In this document: positions 16,505 through 25,234 of the stretch, piece by piece
Numbering within the stretch: position 1 is the stretch's first letter
How the letters are laid out: every line of letters starts with the position of its first letter
Source: Fimadaptatus sp050946055
Lineage (GTDB): Bacteria > Bacillota > Clostridia > Christensenellales > Aristaeellaceae
Length of the DNA: 56,654 nucleotides
Reading direction: 5' to 3'
NCBI GenBank assembly: GCA_050946055.1
Contig: JBMNUB010000014.1
Span: 1-56,654 of the forward strand
Made by a program: the position numbers and the translations under genes
The notes under the pieces: generated by a model
Database searches by the model: none
The model's input: the letters and a program-made list of their open reading frames with translations, nothing else
What the model was told of the DNA's origin: nothing

Positions 16505-16745
16505 ACAAAAAGCCTTCCGTCTCGCGAAAGAGACGGAAGGCTGATTACCTTACGCGGTACCACTCTTATTGGCGCTGATGCGCCCTCTCTACGTCCGTAA
16601 CGCTGAACTGCGCCGCCTGCGCGGATGGCTCCCGGGCGAGTTCGACCGCCGCGTGCGCCGTCTTACACCTACCGACGGCTCTCTGCGCCACGCTAAGCGC
16701 GCCTAATGCTCCCATTCACAGCCTGTTTGGATATTTAAGACGCAT
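16505..16745 (-). promoter_or_regulatory. T-box riboswitch controlling leuS
   Basis: Read on the minus strand, the leader contains the T-box sequence AGAGTGGTACCGCG (16566-16553), which pairs with the tRNA acceptor end. It is followed by a perfect 13-bp intrinsic terminator (16542-16530 with 16523-16511) and a U-run. Upstream are long stem-forming segments fitting stem I. A CTC triplet within GAACTCGCC (16640-16638) is the best candidate leucine specifier, although I have not folded the loop. Uncharged tRNA-Leu would favour the antiterminator and allow leuS transcription. Confidence 0.93.
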
Positions 16746-16767
16746 AACGCGCCTTGACTATGTTGGG

Positions 16768-16796
16768 ATTATACTACTTTTGCGCCATGCAGTCAA
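16768..16796 (-). promoter_or_regulatory. Promoter of the leuS T-box transcript
   Basis: Minus-strand TTGACT (16796-16791) and TATAAT (16773-16768), spacer 17. It sits just upstream of the T-box leader. The stretch from 16797 to 16998 holds no gene; it has a small AGTGAGT/ACTCACT repeat at 16920-16937 downstream of the MATE gene. Confidence 0.75.
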
Positions 16797-16998
16797 CTAT
16801 CCGTTAGTTAAATTGCAGACCGCCGTGCATTGCGGCGTACAAGACAGCCTGCCGCACATGCATGTCCTCAGCTAATCACGGCGCATAAGCTAAGCGCTAT
16901 CGCACGCGCGGACAAGGCCGAGTGAGTGAGACTCACTGCTTCGATGCGCCGCAAGGCACGCCGCCGGTGTCGCCGCAGGCGCGTTCGCTCAGAACACA

Positions 16999-18420
16999 TC
17001 AGGCCGCCTTGCGCTCTGCGGGCATTACGTCCTTCATGCGCTGGCGGTACACCCTGACAGTTAGCACTATGGCCGCGATCATCGCCACGAATTCCGCTAT
17101 CGGGAACGCCCACCACACCAGCACTGCGGCATTTTCCGCCATGGACAGCAGCCATGCCAGCGGCAGCACTATAACCACCATGCGCATGAGCGATATCACG
17201 AGCGAATACATGCCGTTGCCCAGCGCCTGACACGCGCCCTGAAGCACCACATTGGCGCCCACGCACAGGAAGCCCACCGTGATTATGCGCAGCGCGGTCA
17301 CGCACATCTGTGCCGCTTCGCTGGAGGTCTGGAACAGGCTCACTATCTGCGGCCCGAACAGCTGCAATGCCACTATGCCCAGACCCATTATCACCGAGGC
17401 TATGACCAGACCGCCTATCACGGTATCGCGCACTCGCCTGGACTTGCCCGCGCCATAGTTGTAGGCGATTATCGGTATCGAGGCATTGTTCAGGCCGAAC
17501 ACCGGCATGAATATGAAGTTTTGCAGCTTATAGTACAGGCCATACGCCGTGACCGCCGTGGCCGACACGTTGACCAGTATCAGGTTCATGCCATAGGTCA
17601 TGACCGAAGTGAGCGCCTGCATGGCTATCGCGGGCGCACCCACCTTGAATATGCGCGCTATTATAGCGCCGTCGGGACGCATGCCGCCGAGCGACAGCGG
17701 TATCTCGCTGTTATGGCGATTATGCAGCACTATGCCCACGGCCAGCGACGCGCACTGACCTATTACCGTGGCTATCGCCGCACCGGCCACGCCCATAGCA
17801 GGCAGACCCATGTAGCCGAATATGAATATCGGGTCGAGGATTATGTTGAGCAGCGCGCCCACGAGCTGGCTGACCATGGCCGAGGTGGTGCGGCCCGTGG
17901 CCTGAAGCAGCCTCTCAAAGCATATCTGCCATATCGAGCCGAACGCGCAGAACGAGATTATGCGCAGATAGCTGCCCGCCATCTCGGCCACTATGGCATC
18001 CGAAGTCTGGCTGGCCAGATAAGCGTCCACGCCGAATGCGCCGAACAGCACCATGCCTATCGAATAGCACAGGCCGAGGAACACCGAGTTGCCCGCTATA
18101 TGTCCCGCCGTCTTGCGGTCGCCCATGCCCAGACTGCGCGAGAGCGCGGCATTCACGCCCACGCCCGTGCCTATGCACAGCGCAAGTATCAGCATCTGTA
18201 TCGGGAAGGCCAGCGTCAGCGCGTTTATGGCCTTGTCGCCCGCGTTCACTATGCCCGCCGTATCCGGTATGTACGACACAAACAGGCTGTCCACCACATT
18301 GTACAGCGCCTGCACTATCATCGACAGCATCAGCGGCGCGCCCATGCGTATCAGCAGGCTGGGTACGGGCATGGTACCCATGCGTTCCGACTTCGACATA
18401 TTCTTTTCTTTGTCCATCAT
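16999..18420 (-). CDS. MATE family multidrug/cation exporter
   Basis: About 473 residues with twelve hydrophobic segments in two homologous halves, the hallmark of MATE transporters, which export drugs or metabolites against Na+ or H+ entry. The N-terminal half has MGAPLMLSMIVQALYNVVDS and GTGVGVNAALSRSLG; the second half repeats with GAPAIAMQALTSVMTYGMN and NYGAGKSRRV. The start is one of two adjacent ATGs (18420 or 18417) after GGAGGAG. The leader is remarkable: a consensus promoter, a possible seven-codon ORF starting at the transcription start, and a perfect hairpin with eight U residues before the ribosome binding site. This suggests inducible read-through, possibly by ribosome stalling. 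Confidence 0.92.
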   Translation of the reverse strand: MMDKEKNMSKSERMGTMPVPSLLIRMGAPLMLSMIVQALYNVVDSLFVSYIPDTAGIVNAGDKAINALTLAFPIQMLILALCIGTGVGVNAALSRSLGMGDRKTAGHIAGNSVFLGLCYSIGMVLFGAFGVDAYLASQTSDAIVAEMAGSYLRIISFCAFGSIWQICFERLLQATGRTTSAMVSQLVGALLNIILDPIFIFGYMGLPAMGVAGAAIATVIGQCASLAVGIVLHNRHNSEIPLSLGGMRPDGAIIARIFKVGAPAIAMQALTSVMTYGMNLILVNVSATAVTAYGLYYKLQNFIFMPVFGLNNASIPIIAYNYGAGKSRRVRDTVIGGLVIASVIMGLGIVALQLFGPQIVSLFQTSSEAAQMCVTALRIITVGFLCVGANVVLQGACQALGNGMYSLVISLMRMVVIVLPLAWLLSMAENAAVLVWWAFPIAEFVAMIAAIVLTVRVYRQRMKDVMPAERKAA

Positions 18421-18434
18421 ATCTCCTCCCGCGT

Positions 18435-18467
18435 AAAAAAAATGTGCAAACTCACAGTTTGCACATT
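18435..18467 (-). terminator. Leader terminator (attenuator) before the MATE gene
   Basis: On the minus strand AATGTGCAAACT (18467-18456) pairs perfectly with 18452-18441 around GTG and runs directly into eight T residues (18442-18435), a textbook intrinsic terminator located between promoter and ribosome binding site. The same dyad could also be a repressor operator, as it is fully symmetrical. Confidence 0.65.
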
Positions 18468-18490
18468 CAAAGATGGTCGCTATTCTGCAT
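18467..18490 (-). CDS. Possible seven-residue leader peptide before the MATE attenuator
   Basis: ATG at 18490 begins about where transcription should start (six bases after the -10 box) and reads MQNSDHL then TGA at 18469-18467, whose last base is the first base of the attenuator stem. A ribosome paused on it would cover the left arm of the hairpin. No separate ribosome binding site fits, so translation would have to be leaderless. This is a position-based inference only. Confidence 0.25.
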   Translation of the reverse strand: MQNSDHL

Positions 18491-18495
18491 CCTTT

Positions 18496-18524
18496 ATTAT
18501 AGCAACTCCCGGCGCACATGTCAA
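18496..18524 (-). promoter_or_regulatory. Consensus promoter of the MATE gene
   Basis: TTGACA (18524-18519) and TATAAT (18501-18496) on the minus strand with a 17-base spacer, identical to the sigma-A consensus. So strong a promoter before a terminator suggests control at attenuation or by a repressor. Confidence 0.8.
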
Positions 18525-18528
18525 GCGG

Positions 18529-18570
18529 CTTGCACATCAGTTAACCTGCCTTGCGCATCAATTAACCTGC
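18529..18570. repeat. Tandem 21-bp direct repeats next to the MATE promoter
   Basis: Two adjacent 21-base copies (18529-18549 and 18550-18570) differ at two positions; each contains CATCAGTTAACCTGC or CATCAATTAACCTGC. The period equals two helical turns and the pair ends 5 bases from the -35 box, as expected for an activator or repressor bound as a tandem dimer. Confidence 0.6.
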
Positions 18571-18684
18571 GCTATCTGCCCGCGCCACATTGTGCGCTCG
18601 GCATAGCGGATGTATGGCTGCTCTATGCTGTAACGCGCGGCGCACGAGCAGGACATGGTTGTTCCTGCTCTTCAGCATTTCTGA

Positions 18685-18879
18685 CACAATAAGCTTTCGC
18701 GGTCAAATTCAGGCAAGCCGACAGTTATCGCAGGCAGCTATGGAGAATTCTGGTCGCTCCGCAAGGTGCTTCGTCGATTCATCTGGCATGACAGCATTCA
18801 CGCCAAGGCGATGTATCGAATGGCGGTAAAAGTGTTTGGAGCAGAGAATGTTGCCAATCCGTTTTGCTTTAAACAATAA
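18685..18879 (+). pseudogene. Tail of an unrecognised conserved-looking protein, no start
   Basis: A frame of 64 codons lies between a TGA (18682-18684) and TAA (18877-18879). It has no plausible start codon before its core, which reads SYGEFWSLRKVLRRFIWHD followed by SIHAKAMYRMAVKVFGAENV and NPFCFKQ. The composition, with conserved-type Trp, His and Arg residues, looks like a real C-terminal domain rather than random sequence. I cannot name the family. It is probably the surviving end of a deleted gene. The rest of 18571-19052 holds only the hairpin at 18906-18941. Confidence 0.35.
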
Positions 18880-18905
18880 ACCCTTATCACAAGCAGAAAT
18901 GATTA

Positions 18906-18941
18906 TGGCAGACATTGAAATTTGAATTTCAATGTCTGCCA
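18906..18941. repeat. Perfect 16-bp inverted repeat
   Basis: TGGCAGACATTGAAAT (18906-18921) is followed by TTGA and the exact reverse complement (18926-18941). There is no T-run on either side, so it is not a typical intrinsic terminator. It follows the remnant at 18685-18879 by 26 bases. Confidence 0.7.
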
Positions 18942-19052
18942 AGCAGGAACGCTCAGAGCCTATATATGCAGCCGCGTGCGGCTGACACGGCTGCGCATGA
19001 ACAACCATTCAATCGCTCATGCGCGAAAGTCGCGTCGCGCGCGGCTGCATCA

Positions 19053-20915
19053 TTACGCGCCCACGACAATAACATTCACGCTGCCCGCCGCGATGTTCAG
19101 TTTGAGCCGCCCGTCAAAGCTCATATCGCTTGCCTTGGGACTAAGCAGCTCAGGTTCTTCAAACGTATTCTCCGCATCGGGCGCGCCGCTCAGCGTCTCT
19201 ATATGCGCTTTGCCGCTTGCCATGGGCAATTTCAGCGATATATCCAGCGGCTCGCTGCCGGGATTTACCGCCTTGACTATCACGGCACCGTCCGCATCGC
19301 GCCTGGACGCGGTTACGTATAGCCCTTCGCCCGCGCCCTGTACGCTCAGCAGTACGTCGCCGCGCGCGCCCGCAAACATGCGCTGCACATGGTAGTTGGG
19401 CGTAAGCACCAGTTCGCGCTGGTCGAACCATATCATGTCGGGCTGCCACTGGTTTGCGCCCCTGCGCGCCAGCAGCGGCGCATAGCTAGACATGGCCACA
19501 TTGGGGGATGCGTTCTCCACGCCGGTCAGGAACGCGGCTTCAGCCACGGCGGTCGCCATGCTGTTCCTGCGCCTGCCGGTCTCGGGCGAGGAATGCGCCG
19601 CATATTCGCCCGCGAACACGCGCGGCAGAGCGGCATCGTAATCGGCATAGCGATTGGCATTGTCAAGAAACCACTCGGTGGGCTTATAGTAATGCTCGTC
19701 GGAGTAGTCGGGCTTGCAGTCGGTGCGGCGCATCCACTCGCGCGCCTTATCTATCTCCCAGCCATCGTCGCGCCAGCCCGCGCAGCCTATCAGCTCTATC
19801 TCGGGATGCACGCGCTTGACCGCGCGGTGTATAATCTCATAGCGCTCGAAGTACACATCATCCCACTGCTCATTGCCCACGCCTATCATTTTTAGGCCAA
19901 ACGGCTCGGGATGTCCCATCTCGGCGCGCTTTGCGCCCCAGAAGCTATCGGGCGCGCCGTTGCAGAACTCTATGAAGTCCAGATAGTCGCTTACAATGCC
20001 GTCCATCTCGTCAAGCGGCAGCGCCAGCGCCTCGTGCCACTGGCAGGTCAGGCCGCAGTTCAATATGGGCAGCGCTAGGCAGCCTATGTCCTCGCAAAAC
20101 TGCATGTACTCAAAGAAGCCCAGTCCATAGCTCTGATAGTAATCGCGGCTGGAGCGGCCGTCTATCTGATACTCGTCCAGCTGCCAGCGGTTCCAGTTGA
20201 CGCGGCGCTCCTCCAGCGGGCCTATCGTCTCCTTCCAGCGATACATGCTGTCGAAGCTGCGCCCTTCCACTATGCAGCCGCCCGGAAAGCGCATGAACGC
20301 AGGATGCAGATCGGCAAGCGCCTGCGCAAGGTCTGAGCGCATGCCGTTTCTGCGCATCTTAAACGTATGCTCAGGAAACAGCGACACGAAATCCAGGCAG
20401 AACTCCTGCCCGCTGCTTATCTCCAGATAGCCGCGCACGCCGCCCTGCGAGGGGTTTAGCATTATATCGCGCTTTTCCCAGCCCTGCGCAGTCTCTATGC
20501 GCTCGCGGCACAGCACCGCGCCGTCCTGCGCGACTATGCTTGCGTATATAGCGCTCTCCGCGCGGAATATGACGCTCAGCCTATACCCCTCGCCCGCTTC
20601 GACGAAAAAGCCCTCGCCCAGATAGCCCTCGCTGCGCACACCGCCCGTGCTGCCGTTTGGCGTGACGCGCAGGTAATGCGGGTTCTTGACGCCGCGCGGA
20701 TTTAGCGCGTCTATGGCAATACAAGCGCCGTTCACCGCGCTCCAGCGCGACATGCGGTCATTCCCGCTCTGCGGCCCTGCGCACTCAAAGGCGCGGTTTG
20801 GCACCAGTTCAGCGTAAAGTCCGCCATCGCCGCCATAGTTTATGTCCTCAAAAAATATGCCGTACAGCTTCTCGCTTATGCGCGCTCCGGGCGCGCCCCC
20901 TATGCGTATATCCAT
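19053..20915 (-). CDS. GH51 alpha-L-arabinofuranosidase
   Basis: 620 residues from ATG 20915 (AAAGGAGA upstream), without signal peptide, so it should act on imported arabino-oligosaccharides in the cytoplasm. The N-terminus GARISEKLYGIFFEDINYGGDGG, a central TIM barrel and a C-terminal beta domain match the GH51 layout. The catalytic acid/base is Glu 349 in GVGNEQWD and the nucleophile is Glu 437 in FAGEYAAHSS. It releases terminal alpha-L-arabinofuranose from arabinan or arabinoxylan fragments. It lies downstream of the broken AraC regulator and the sugar ABC genes (23638-27133), all on the minus strand, which points to a shared arabinoside-use locus. Confidence 0.92.
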   Translation of the reverse strand: MDIRIGGAPGARISEKLYGIFFEDINYGGDGGLYAELVPNRAFECAGPQSGNDRMSRWSAVNGACIAIDALNPRGVKNPHYLRVTPNGSTGGVRSEGYLGEGFFVEAGEGYRLSVIFRAESAIYASIVAQDGAVLCRERIETAQGWEKRDIMLNPSQGGVRGYLEISSGQEFCLDFVSLFPEHTFKMRRNGMRSDLAQALADLHPAFMRFPGGCIVEGRSFDSMYRWKETIGPLEERRVNWNRWQLDEYQIDGRSSRDYYQSYGLGFFEYMQFCEDIGCLALPILNCGLTCQWHEALALPLDEMDGIVSDYLDFIEFCNGAPDSFWGAKRAEMGHPEPFGLKMIGVGNEQWDDVYFERYEIIHRAVKRVHPEIELIGCAGWRDDGWEIDKAREWMRRTDCKPDYSDEHYYKPTEWFLDNANRYADYDAALPRVFAGEYAAHSSPETGRRRNSMATAVAEAAFLTGVENASPNVAMSSYAPLLARRGANQWQPDMIWFDQRELVLTPNYHVQRMFAGARGDVLLSVQGAGEGLYVTASRRDADGAVIVKAVNPGSEPLDISLKLPMASGKAHIETLSGAPDAENTFEEPELLSPKASDMSFDGRLKLNIAAGSVNVIVVGA

Positions 20916-21058
20916 AATGCATTCTCCTTTGGCATGCGGCCATGTAAGCGCCGCCGTGTCATATATCATATCTGCCCATAAGCGCAGCTATGCCCATTAT
21001 CGTCCGCTGCATGTTGTATCCGCGCGTTATGCGCCCCCTAACGCCGCTTCCCACCCAA

Positions 21059-23312
21059 TCAGGTTTCGCCGCCGCTTGCGGAATGTTCCTCGCGGTACTG
21101 CGCCGGGGTCATGCCCTGCACGCGGTGGAACATGCGTATGAAGCTGGAGGGATGCGTATAGCCCAGCTTTTCGCCTATCTGCGCCACGTCCATGTCGGTC
21201 TCCTCAAGCAGCTGGCGCGCAATGGCCATCTTGCGCTCGGCGATATAGCTGGCCAGAGTGTCGCCGGTGGCGCGCTTGAACTGATGGCTGAGGTTGGAGG
21301 GCGATACGCCGAAGCGCTCGGCCAGCTCGCAGGCATTGGGTATGTTCTCGCGCAGCGAATCTATGTACGCTATTATGTCGGATATATCATTGCCCTGCGC
21401 CGGAACCTCCTCGGCTATGAACGCATCCAGCGCCTCGGTGTACAGGTCGTTTATCATCTCCAGCAGGCGGTCTATGTGTATGCTGCCGCGATCTATGGTG
21501 CGGAAGGGCTGGCTGTCGCTGCGGCCACCTATGCCCAGCTTGGCCATGGCCAGATTGTATGTGGAGATTATGTCATAGCACAGCGCCTGCTGGTAGACCG
21601 GGTCGTCGCCCAGCGCGCGCAGGCTGAACATAAGCGTATCCTGTATGAAGGACAGCTTCTCCACGTCCTTTTGCTTGAGTATGTTGTAGAGCGCGTCCAG
21701 CTCCTGACGCGGGTATATGGCCTGTCCCTCCTGCGTATGCGCGCTGTCGCTCATGACCGGCGACCGGCGCGTTCTCGCCCTTCATCTGCGCCCTTCTGCG
21801 CGCGAACACGCAGTCCTGATATGCGCTCTGCGCCTGCATGAGGTCGCCGGTCTGACCGCCTATGGCCATCATAACACCAGGATAGCGCCCCTTTATGCGC
21901 TCAAATATCTCGATGCGCTCGCTATGTCCCTGCTCCTGCTCCGCCAGCAGGAACACCTGGCACTGGCGCTCGCGGAAGCGGAACCCGAACACCCGCATGC
22001 TGCCGCCGAACAGCCTGCATATCTCATTTGCCGTCTCGCTGGTGGGCATGCGCAGCTCGTCTATCAGCACCACCGTATAGGTGCAGCCTGTGACGGGCAG
22101 CTCCACCGCCATGCAGTCCTCCTCCAGCTCCTCGCGGTCCCCATACTGGCCGCTCATCAGGCGCATAAGCACATTGCGCCGCTCCGACTCTATATATTGG
22201 GATTGCAGCTGCACATTTTCCCTATGCACGTTCTCCAGCGCGTCGCGCACGCCCGATATGCCCTTGGGCTCGCCGCCGCCCATGCGGCTCACGGTCTCTA
22301 TGAGCATGTCTATGGGGCGCGCCAGCAGTCTGGCGAATATGATAGCCAGCGCTCCTCCGGCCACCAGCATCAGCATCAGCATCCAGAAGAACTGATCGGT
22401 CAGGCTATCCACCTTGGCCAGCATGTCATGCTCATGTATGGAATACACGCACTCCAGCCCCAGCGCGTCGCTGCGCGTGCTGATTATGTAGTGGCCGTCC
22501 GGCATGCGCTTTAGGCGCGATACAATGTCATTTTCATCCGCGCCCCCGTAATGCGCGACGCTGGCCGGCACAACTTCATCCGCAACGGCCGACTCATCGT
22601 CCAGCGCCGCGCGCCAGTCCGGCACGTCCTCGCCTTCTGCCTGATACAGTGCGCCGCCCTCATGCCCCAGAACGGCACATATGTCCAGCTGCGCCTTGTC
22701 AAGGCTCAGCATGCTGAGCAGCCGCTCAACCGGTATGCAGAATATCAGATAGCCCTCATCTGTATTTATCACCGGCGCGGCGTATTGCACGGTGTCCTTG
22801 AACGCGGGAGCGCACTTGACCACGTCGTCTGCGGGTATGAAGAAGCCACGGCGATGGCCGCGCAGATAGTCCGCAGCCGGGCAGGCCGCATCGTTGACGC
22901 GATACTGATTGAAATATGCGGGATTATACGTTCCCAGCGAGGTATAATACGCGCCGTCAAAGCCACAGTTGATGTACACTATGTCGGATACATAGTTGGA
23001 TATGTAGCGATAATGCACCAGCTGCTCGCGCACGTCGCGATATATCAGCGCGTCATCCATGAGCCTTTGCGCCTCGAACTCGCCGCTGAACGAGAACTGC
23101 ATCGATATCAGGTTCATCTGAGCCAGCTGCCGCTCCATATCGTTCATGGTCTTTTCAGCCGTCATCTGCAGCCTGCTTATAAGCATCTGCCTGTAATCGG
23201 CCAAAAAGCGCGTGTTGAACGATGCCGCTATCGCAGTTACCGGCAATATCATAACTATTAAGTAACTAAGGCAGTAGCGTAGGAAGTTGCTCTTGACGAA
23301 CCTAGTACTCAT
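21059..23312 (-). pseudogene. Membrane-anchored AraC-family regulator broken by a 7-bp duplication
   Basis: Two overlapping frames together encode one protein of about 748 residues. The first part (from ATG 23312) has an N-terminal membrane segment, an outside sensor region of about 250 residues, a second membrane segment (FFWMLMLMLVAGGALAIIFA) and a linker with HAMP-like features. The second part, readable from 21754, carries a linker and two C-terminal AraC helix-turn-helix motifs (ELAERFGVSPSNLSHQFKR and IGEKLGYTHPSSFIRMFHR). The frames are separated by a tandem duplication of GACCGGC at 21755-21768; removing one copy joins them exactly. Such YesS-like regulators usually control the adjacent sugar importer. 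As written, the DNA-binding half would not be made unless the ATG at 21754 is used. Confidence 0.85.
21755..21768. repeat. 7-bp tandem duplication at the frameshift
   Basis: GACCGGC occurs twice in a row. The net +7 shifts the reading frame by one base relative to the rest of the regulator gene. It is either a real mutation, a slip-prone switch, or an assembly error. Confidence 0.9.
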
Positions 23313-23371
23313 TTATGTACACATCCTTGCGGTAGTTAATGCGGGGACGTTCTGCGGTACGGTGCGTGGCA

Positions 23372-23571
23372 GCGCCAACCGGAATTTGGCTAAGGCGCGC
23401 CCAAAGGCTTTGCCATGCCCAATGCGCAGCGGGCAGGCCGGTGCCAACCGGAATTTGGCTAAGGCGCGCTCCAATGCTTTGCCATGCTCAATGCGCAGCG
23501 GGCAGGCCGGTGCCAACCGGAATTTGGTTAAGGCGCGCCCAAAGGCTTTGCCATGCTCAATGCGCAGCGGG
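23372..23571. repeat. Three tandem 69-bp repeats
   Basis: Units start at 23372, 23441 and 23510; the third is cut short near 23571. Each contains CCAACCGGAATTTGG, GGCGCGC and ATGCGCAGCGGG. The 69-base period is divisible by three, so both strands stay open and give repetitive translations that I do not regard as genes. The array fills most of the gap between the regulator and the binding-protein gene. Confidence 0.9.
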
Positions 23572-23593
23572 GCTATCCCATTAGACGCCTTGA

Positions 23594-23617
23594 GCCACCG
23601 GCAAGCATGCCGGTGGC
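23594..23617 (-). terminator. Hairpin after the solute-binding protein gene
   Basis: GCCACCGGCA (23594-23603) pairs perfectly with TGCCGGTGGC (23608-23617) around a 4-base loop, 21 bases after the stop codon at 23638. No T-run follows, so it may protect the message 3' end or only weaken transcription into the regulator gene. Confidence 0.5.
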
Positions 23618-23637
23618 CTAGGGCTAATACGTGCGGA

Positions 23638-25176
23638 TCAAATCTTTCCGTCTATGAAGTCCTGATACCACTGCGCCCACTGGGATATGCCGTAGGCTTC
23701 AGCGTTGGCGAGATGCGCCTCCCATTCGGCATCGGTCACGCCGTTCATTATGCTGGTGGCGACAAATCCATCCAGATACGCCTTGAGGTCGGTGTAAATC
23801 AGTTCGCGCTCGCTTATCTTTTCGGCGGACACCGAGCGCACGGGCAGCGCCTCGTCGGGTATGAAGGGCTTTATCTGCTCGACCATATTGGTGCGTATGG
23901 CCGAGGTCGGGGACTTATCAGCGTTGGGCAGCGGTATCTCATCGGGCATGAGCAGCGCGGGAATCATGTCGGTATTGCCATAGGTATACTTCATGTTCTC
24001 CACGCTCATCTCCTCGGTGGCTTCGGGGTAATTCATGTACACCTTATCGCCATCGCGCTCCCAGAGCAGGCCCTCCTCGCCAAAGCGCCATGTCATCTTG
24101 GTCTCGGTATTGACATTCTGGCGATCGAACCACTGGAGCATCAGCTCGGGGTTCTGGCAGGTCTTGGATATGGCAAAGCCGAAGCGGTTGCCGCTGAAGG
24201 CATTGACCTCGCCGGACACGACCGGGTCGGCGCTGCCGGCCTTGATGGGCTCAAACACCACGTATTCATTGGCCTTGGCCTCGTCGAACAGGCCGTTAGC
24301 CGTCCAGGTATAGAACATGAAGCAGCGATCGTCCTTGGCCTTGGTCTGCCACTGCTGGTTGGTCTGGCTGAAGCCCTCCACGTCCAGCAGGCCCTCCTTG
24401 GCCATCTTATGGAAGTACTCAAGGAACGCGCGGAAGTCGTCGGTCAGGGGCGTAGCTATGAACTTGCCGTCCTCGACCTTGGAGTAGCCGGTGAAGCCCC
24501 AGAAGCCGGCGTATTCCATTATATGAGTACACCAGTCGTTCTCGCAGAACTCCAGCGCTATCTCATCCTTCTGGCCATTACCATTGGGATCGCCATCGCG
24601 CACGGCGACGCAGGCGTCATAGAACTCGTCCATAGTGGTCGGCATGGCCAAGCCGAGCTTGTCCAGCCACGCCTTGTTTATCACCGGTATGCCGCCGGCC
24701 CAGTTTTCGGGGTTGGTGTAGGCGCCGGTGGCAAGAGTGTATATATTGCCGTCGGTCATGGTGACCTTGCCCCACATACCATCTATCGCGTCGTACTGCG
24801 CTTTGATGTTGGGCGCGTACTGCTCTATCATGTCGTTTAGCACTACGAACTGGGAGAGGTTCTTGCTGACCTGGGACTCATTGAGCGTAGCTATGAAGGC
24901 ATCAGGCATATCGCCGCTGGCCAGCATGAGGTTGACGCGCTCTGTAGAAGAGTCGGTTATCAATTCTACCCATTCTACGTGTATTCCAGTGTCAGCCTCG
25001 GCGTTCTTAGCTGCCAGCTTCTCGTTGAAGTTATCGCTGAGATCTAGCACCTGACGGCCTATGGCTATCTTAAATGTGACGGGTTCGGTGGTGAGCGGCG
25101 TTGACTCGGCCAATGCAATAGGAGCAGCTATGGCCAGCATTGCGCATGCGAGTATGAGACTTAGCAGCCTTTTCAT
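23638..25176 (-). CDS. Sugar ABC transporter solute-binding protein
   Basis: 512 residues with an N-terminal signal sequence (MKRLLSLILACAML, then a long hydrophobic run ending ALA-ES). A cysteine at residue 11 could in principle be a lipobox, but the hydrophobic core continues past it, so signal peptidase I cleavage near residue 23 looks more likely. The mature protein has family-1 binding-protein features: LMLASGDMPDAF near residue 85 and a DGDPNGNGQKDEIALEF calcium-binding-like loop near 190-205, typical of LipO-type oligosaccharide-binding proteins. It forms an importer with the two permeases upstream. An ATPase gene is absent here, so a shared MsmX-type ATPase elsewhere is likely. Confidence 0.9.
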   Translation of the reverse strand: MKRLLSLILACAMLAIAAPIALAESTPLTTEPVTFKIAIGRQVLDLSDNFNEKLAAKNAEADTGIHVEWVELITDSSTERVNLMLASGDMPDAFIATLNESQVSKNLSQFVVLNDMIEQYAPNIKAQYDAIDGMWGKVTMTDGNIYTLATGAYTNPENWAGGIPVINKAWLDKLGLAMPTTMDEFYDACVAVRDGDPNGNGQKDEIALEFCENDWCTHIMEYAGFWGFTGYSKVEDGKFIATPLTDDFRAFLEYFHKMAKEGLLDVEGFSQTNQQWQTKAKDDRCFMFYTWTANGLFDEAKANEYVVFEPIKAGSADPVVSGEVNAFSGNRFGFAISKTCQNPELMLQWFDRQNVNTETKMTWRFGEEGLLWERDGDKVYMNYPEATEEMSVENMKYTYGNTDMIPALLMPDEIPLPNADKSPTSAIRTNMVEQIKPFIPDEALPVRSVSAEKISERELIYTDLKAYLDGFVATSIMNGVTDAEWEAHLANAEAYGISQWAQWYQDFIDGKI

Positions 25177-25234
25177 GATACGTTATCCACCTTTCTTTAT
25201 TCTTCCCGCGGAAACCCGCGTCGAAGTCCATGTA

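Noticed and set aside
23313..23516. Repetitive 67-residue protein encoded by the 69-bp repeats
   Set aside because: Both strands are open only because the period is divisible by three; no ribosome binding site and no recognisable protein.
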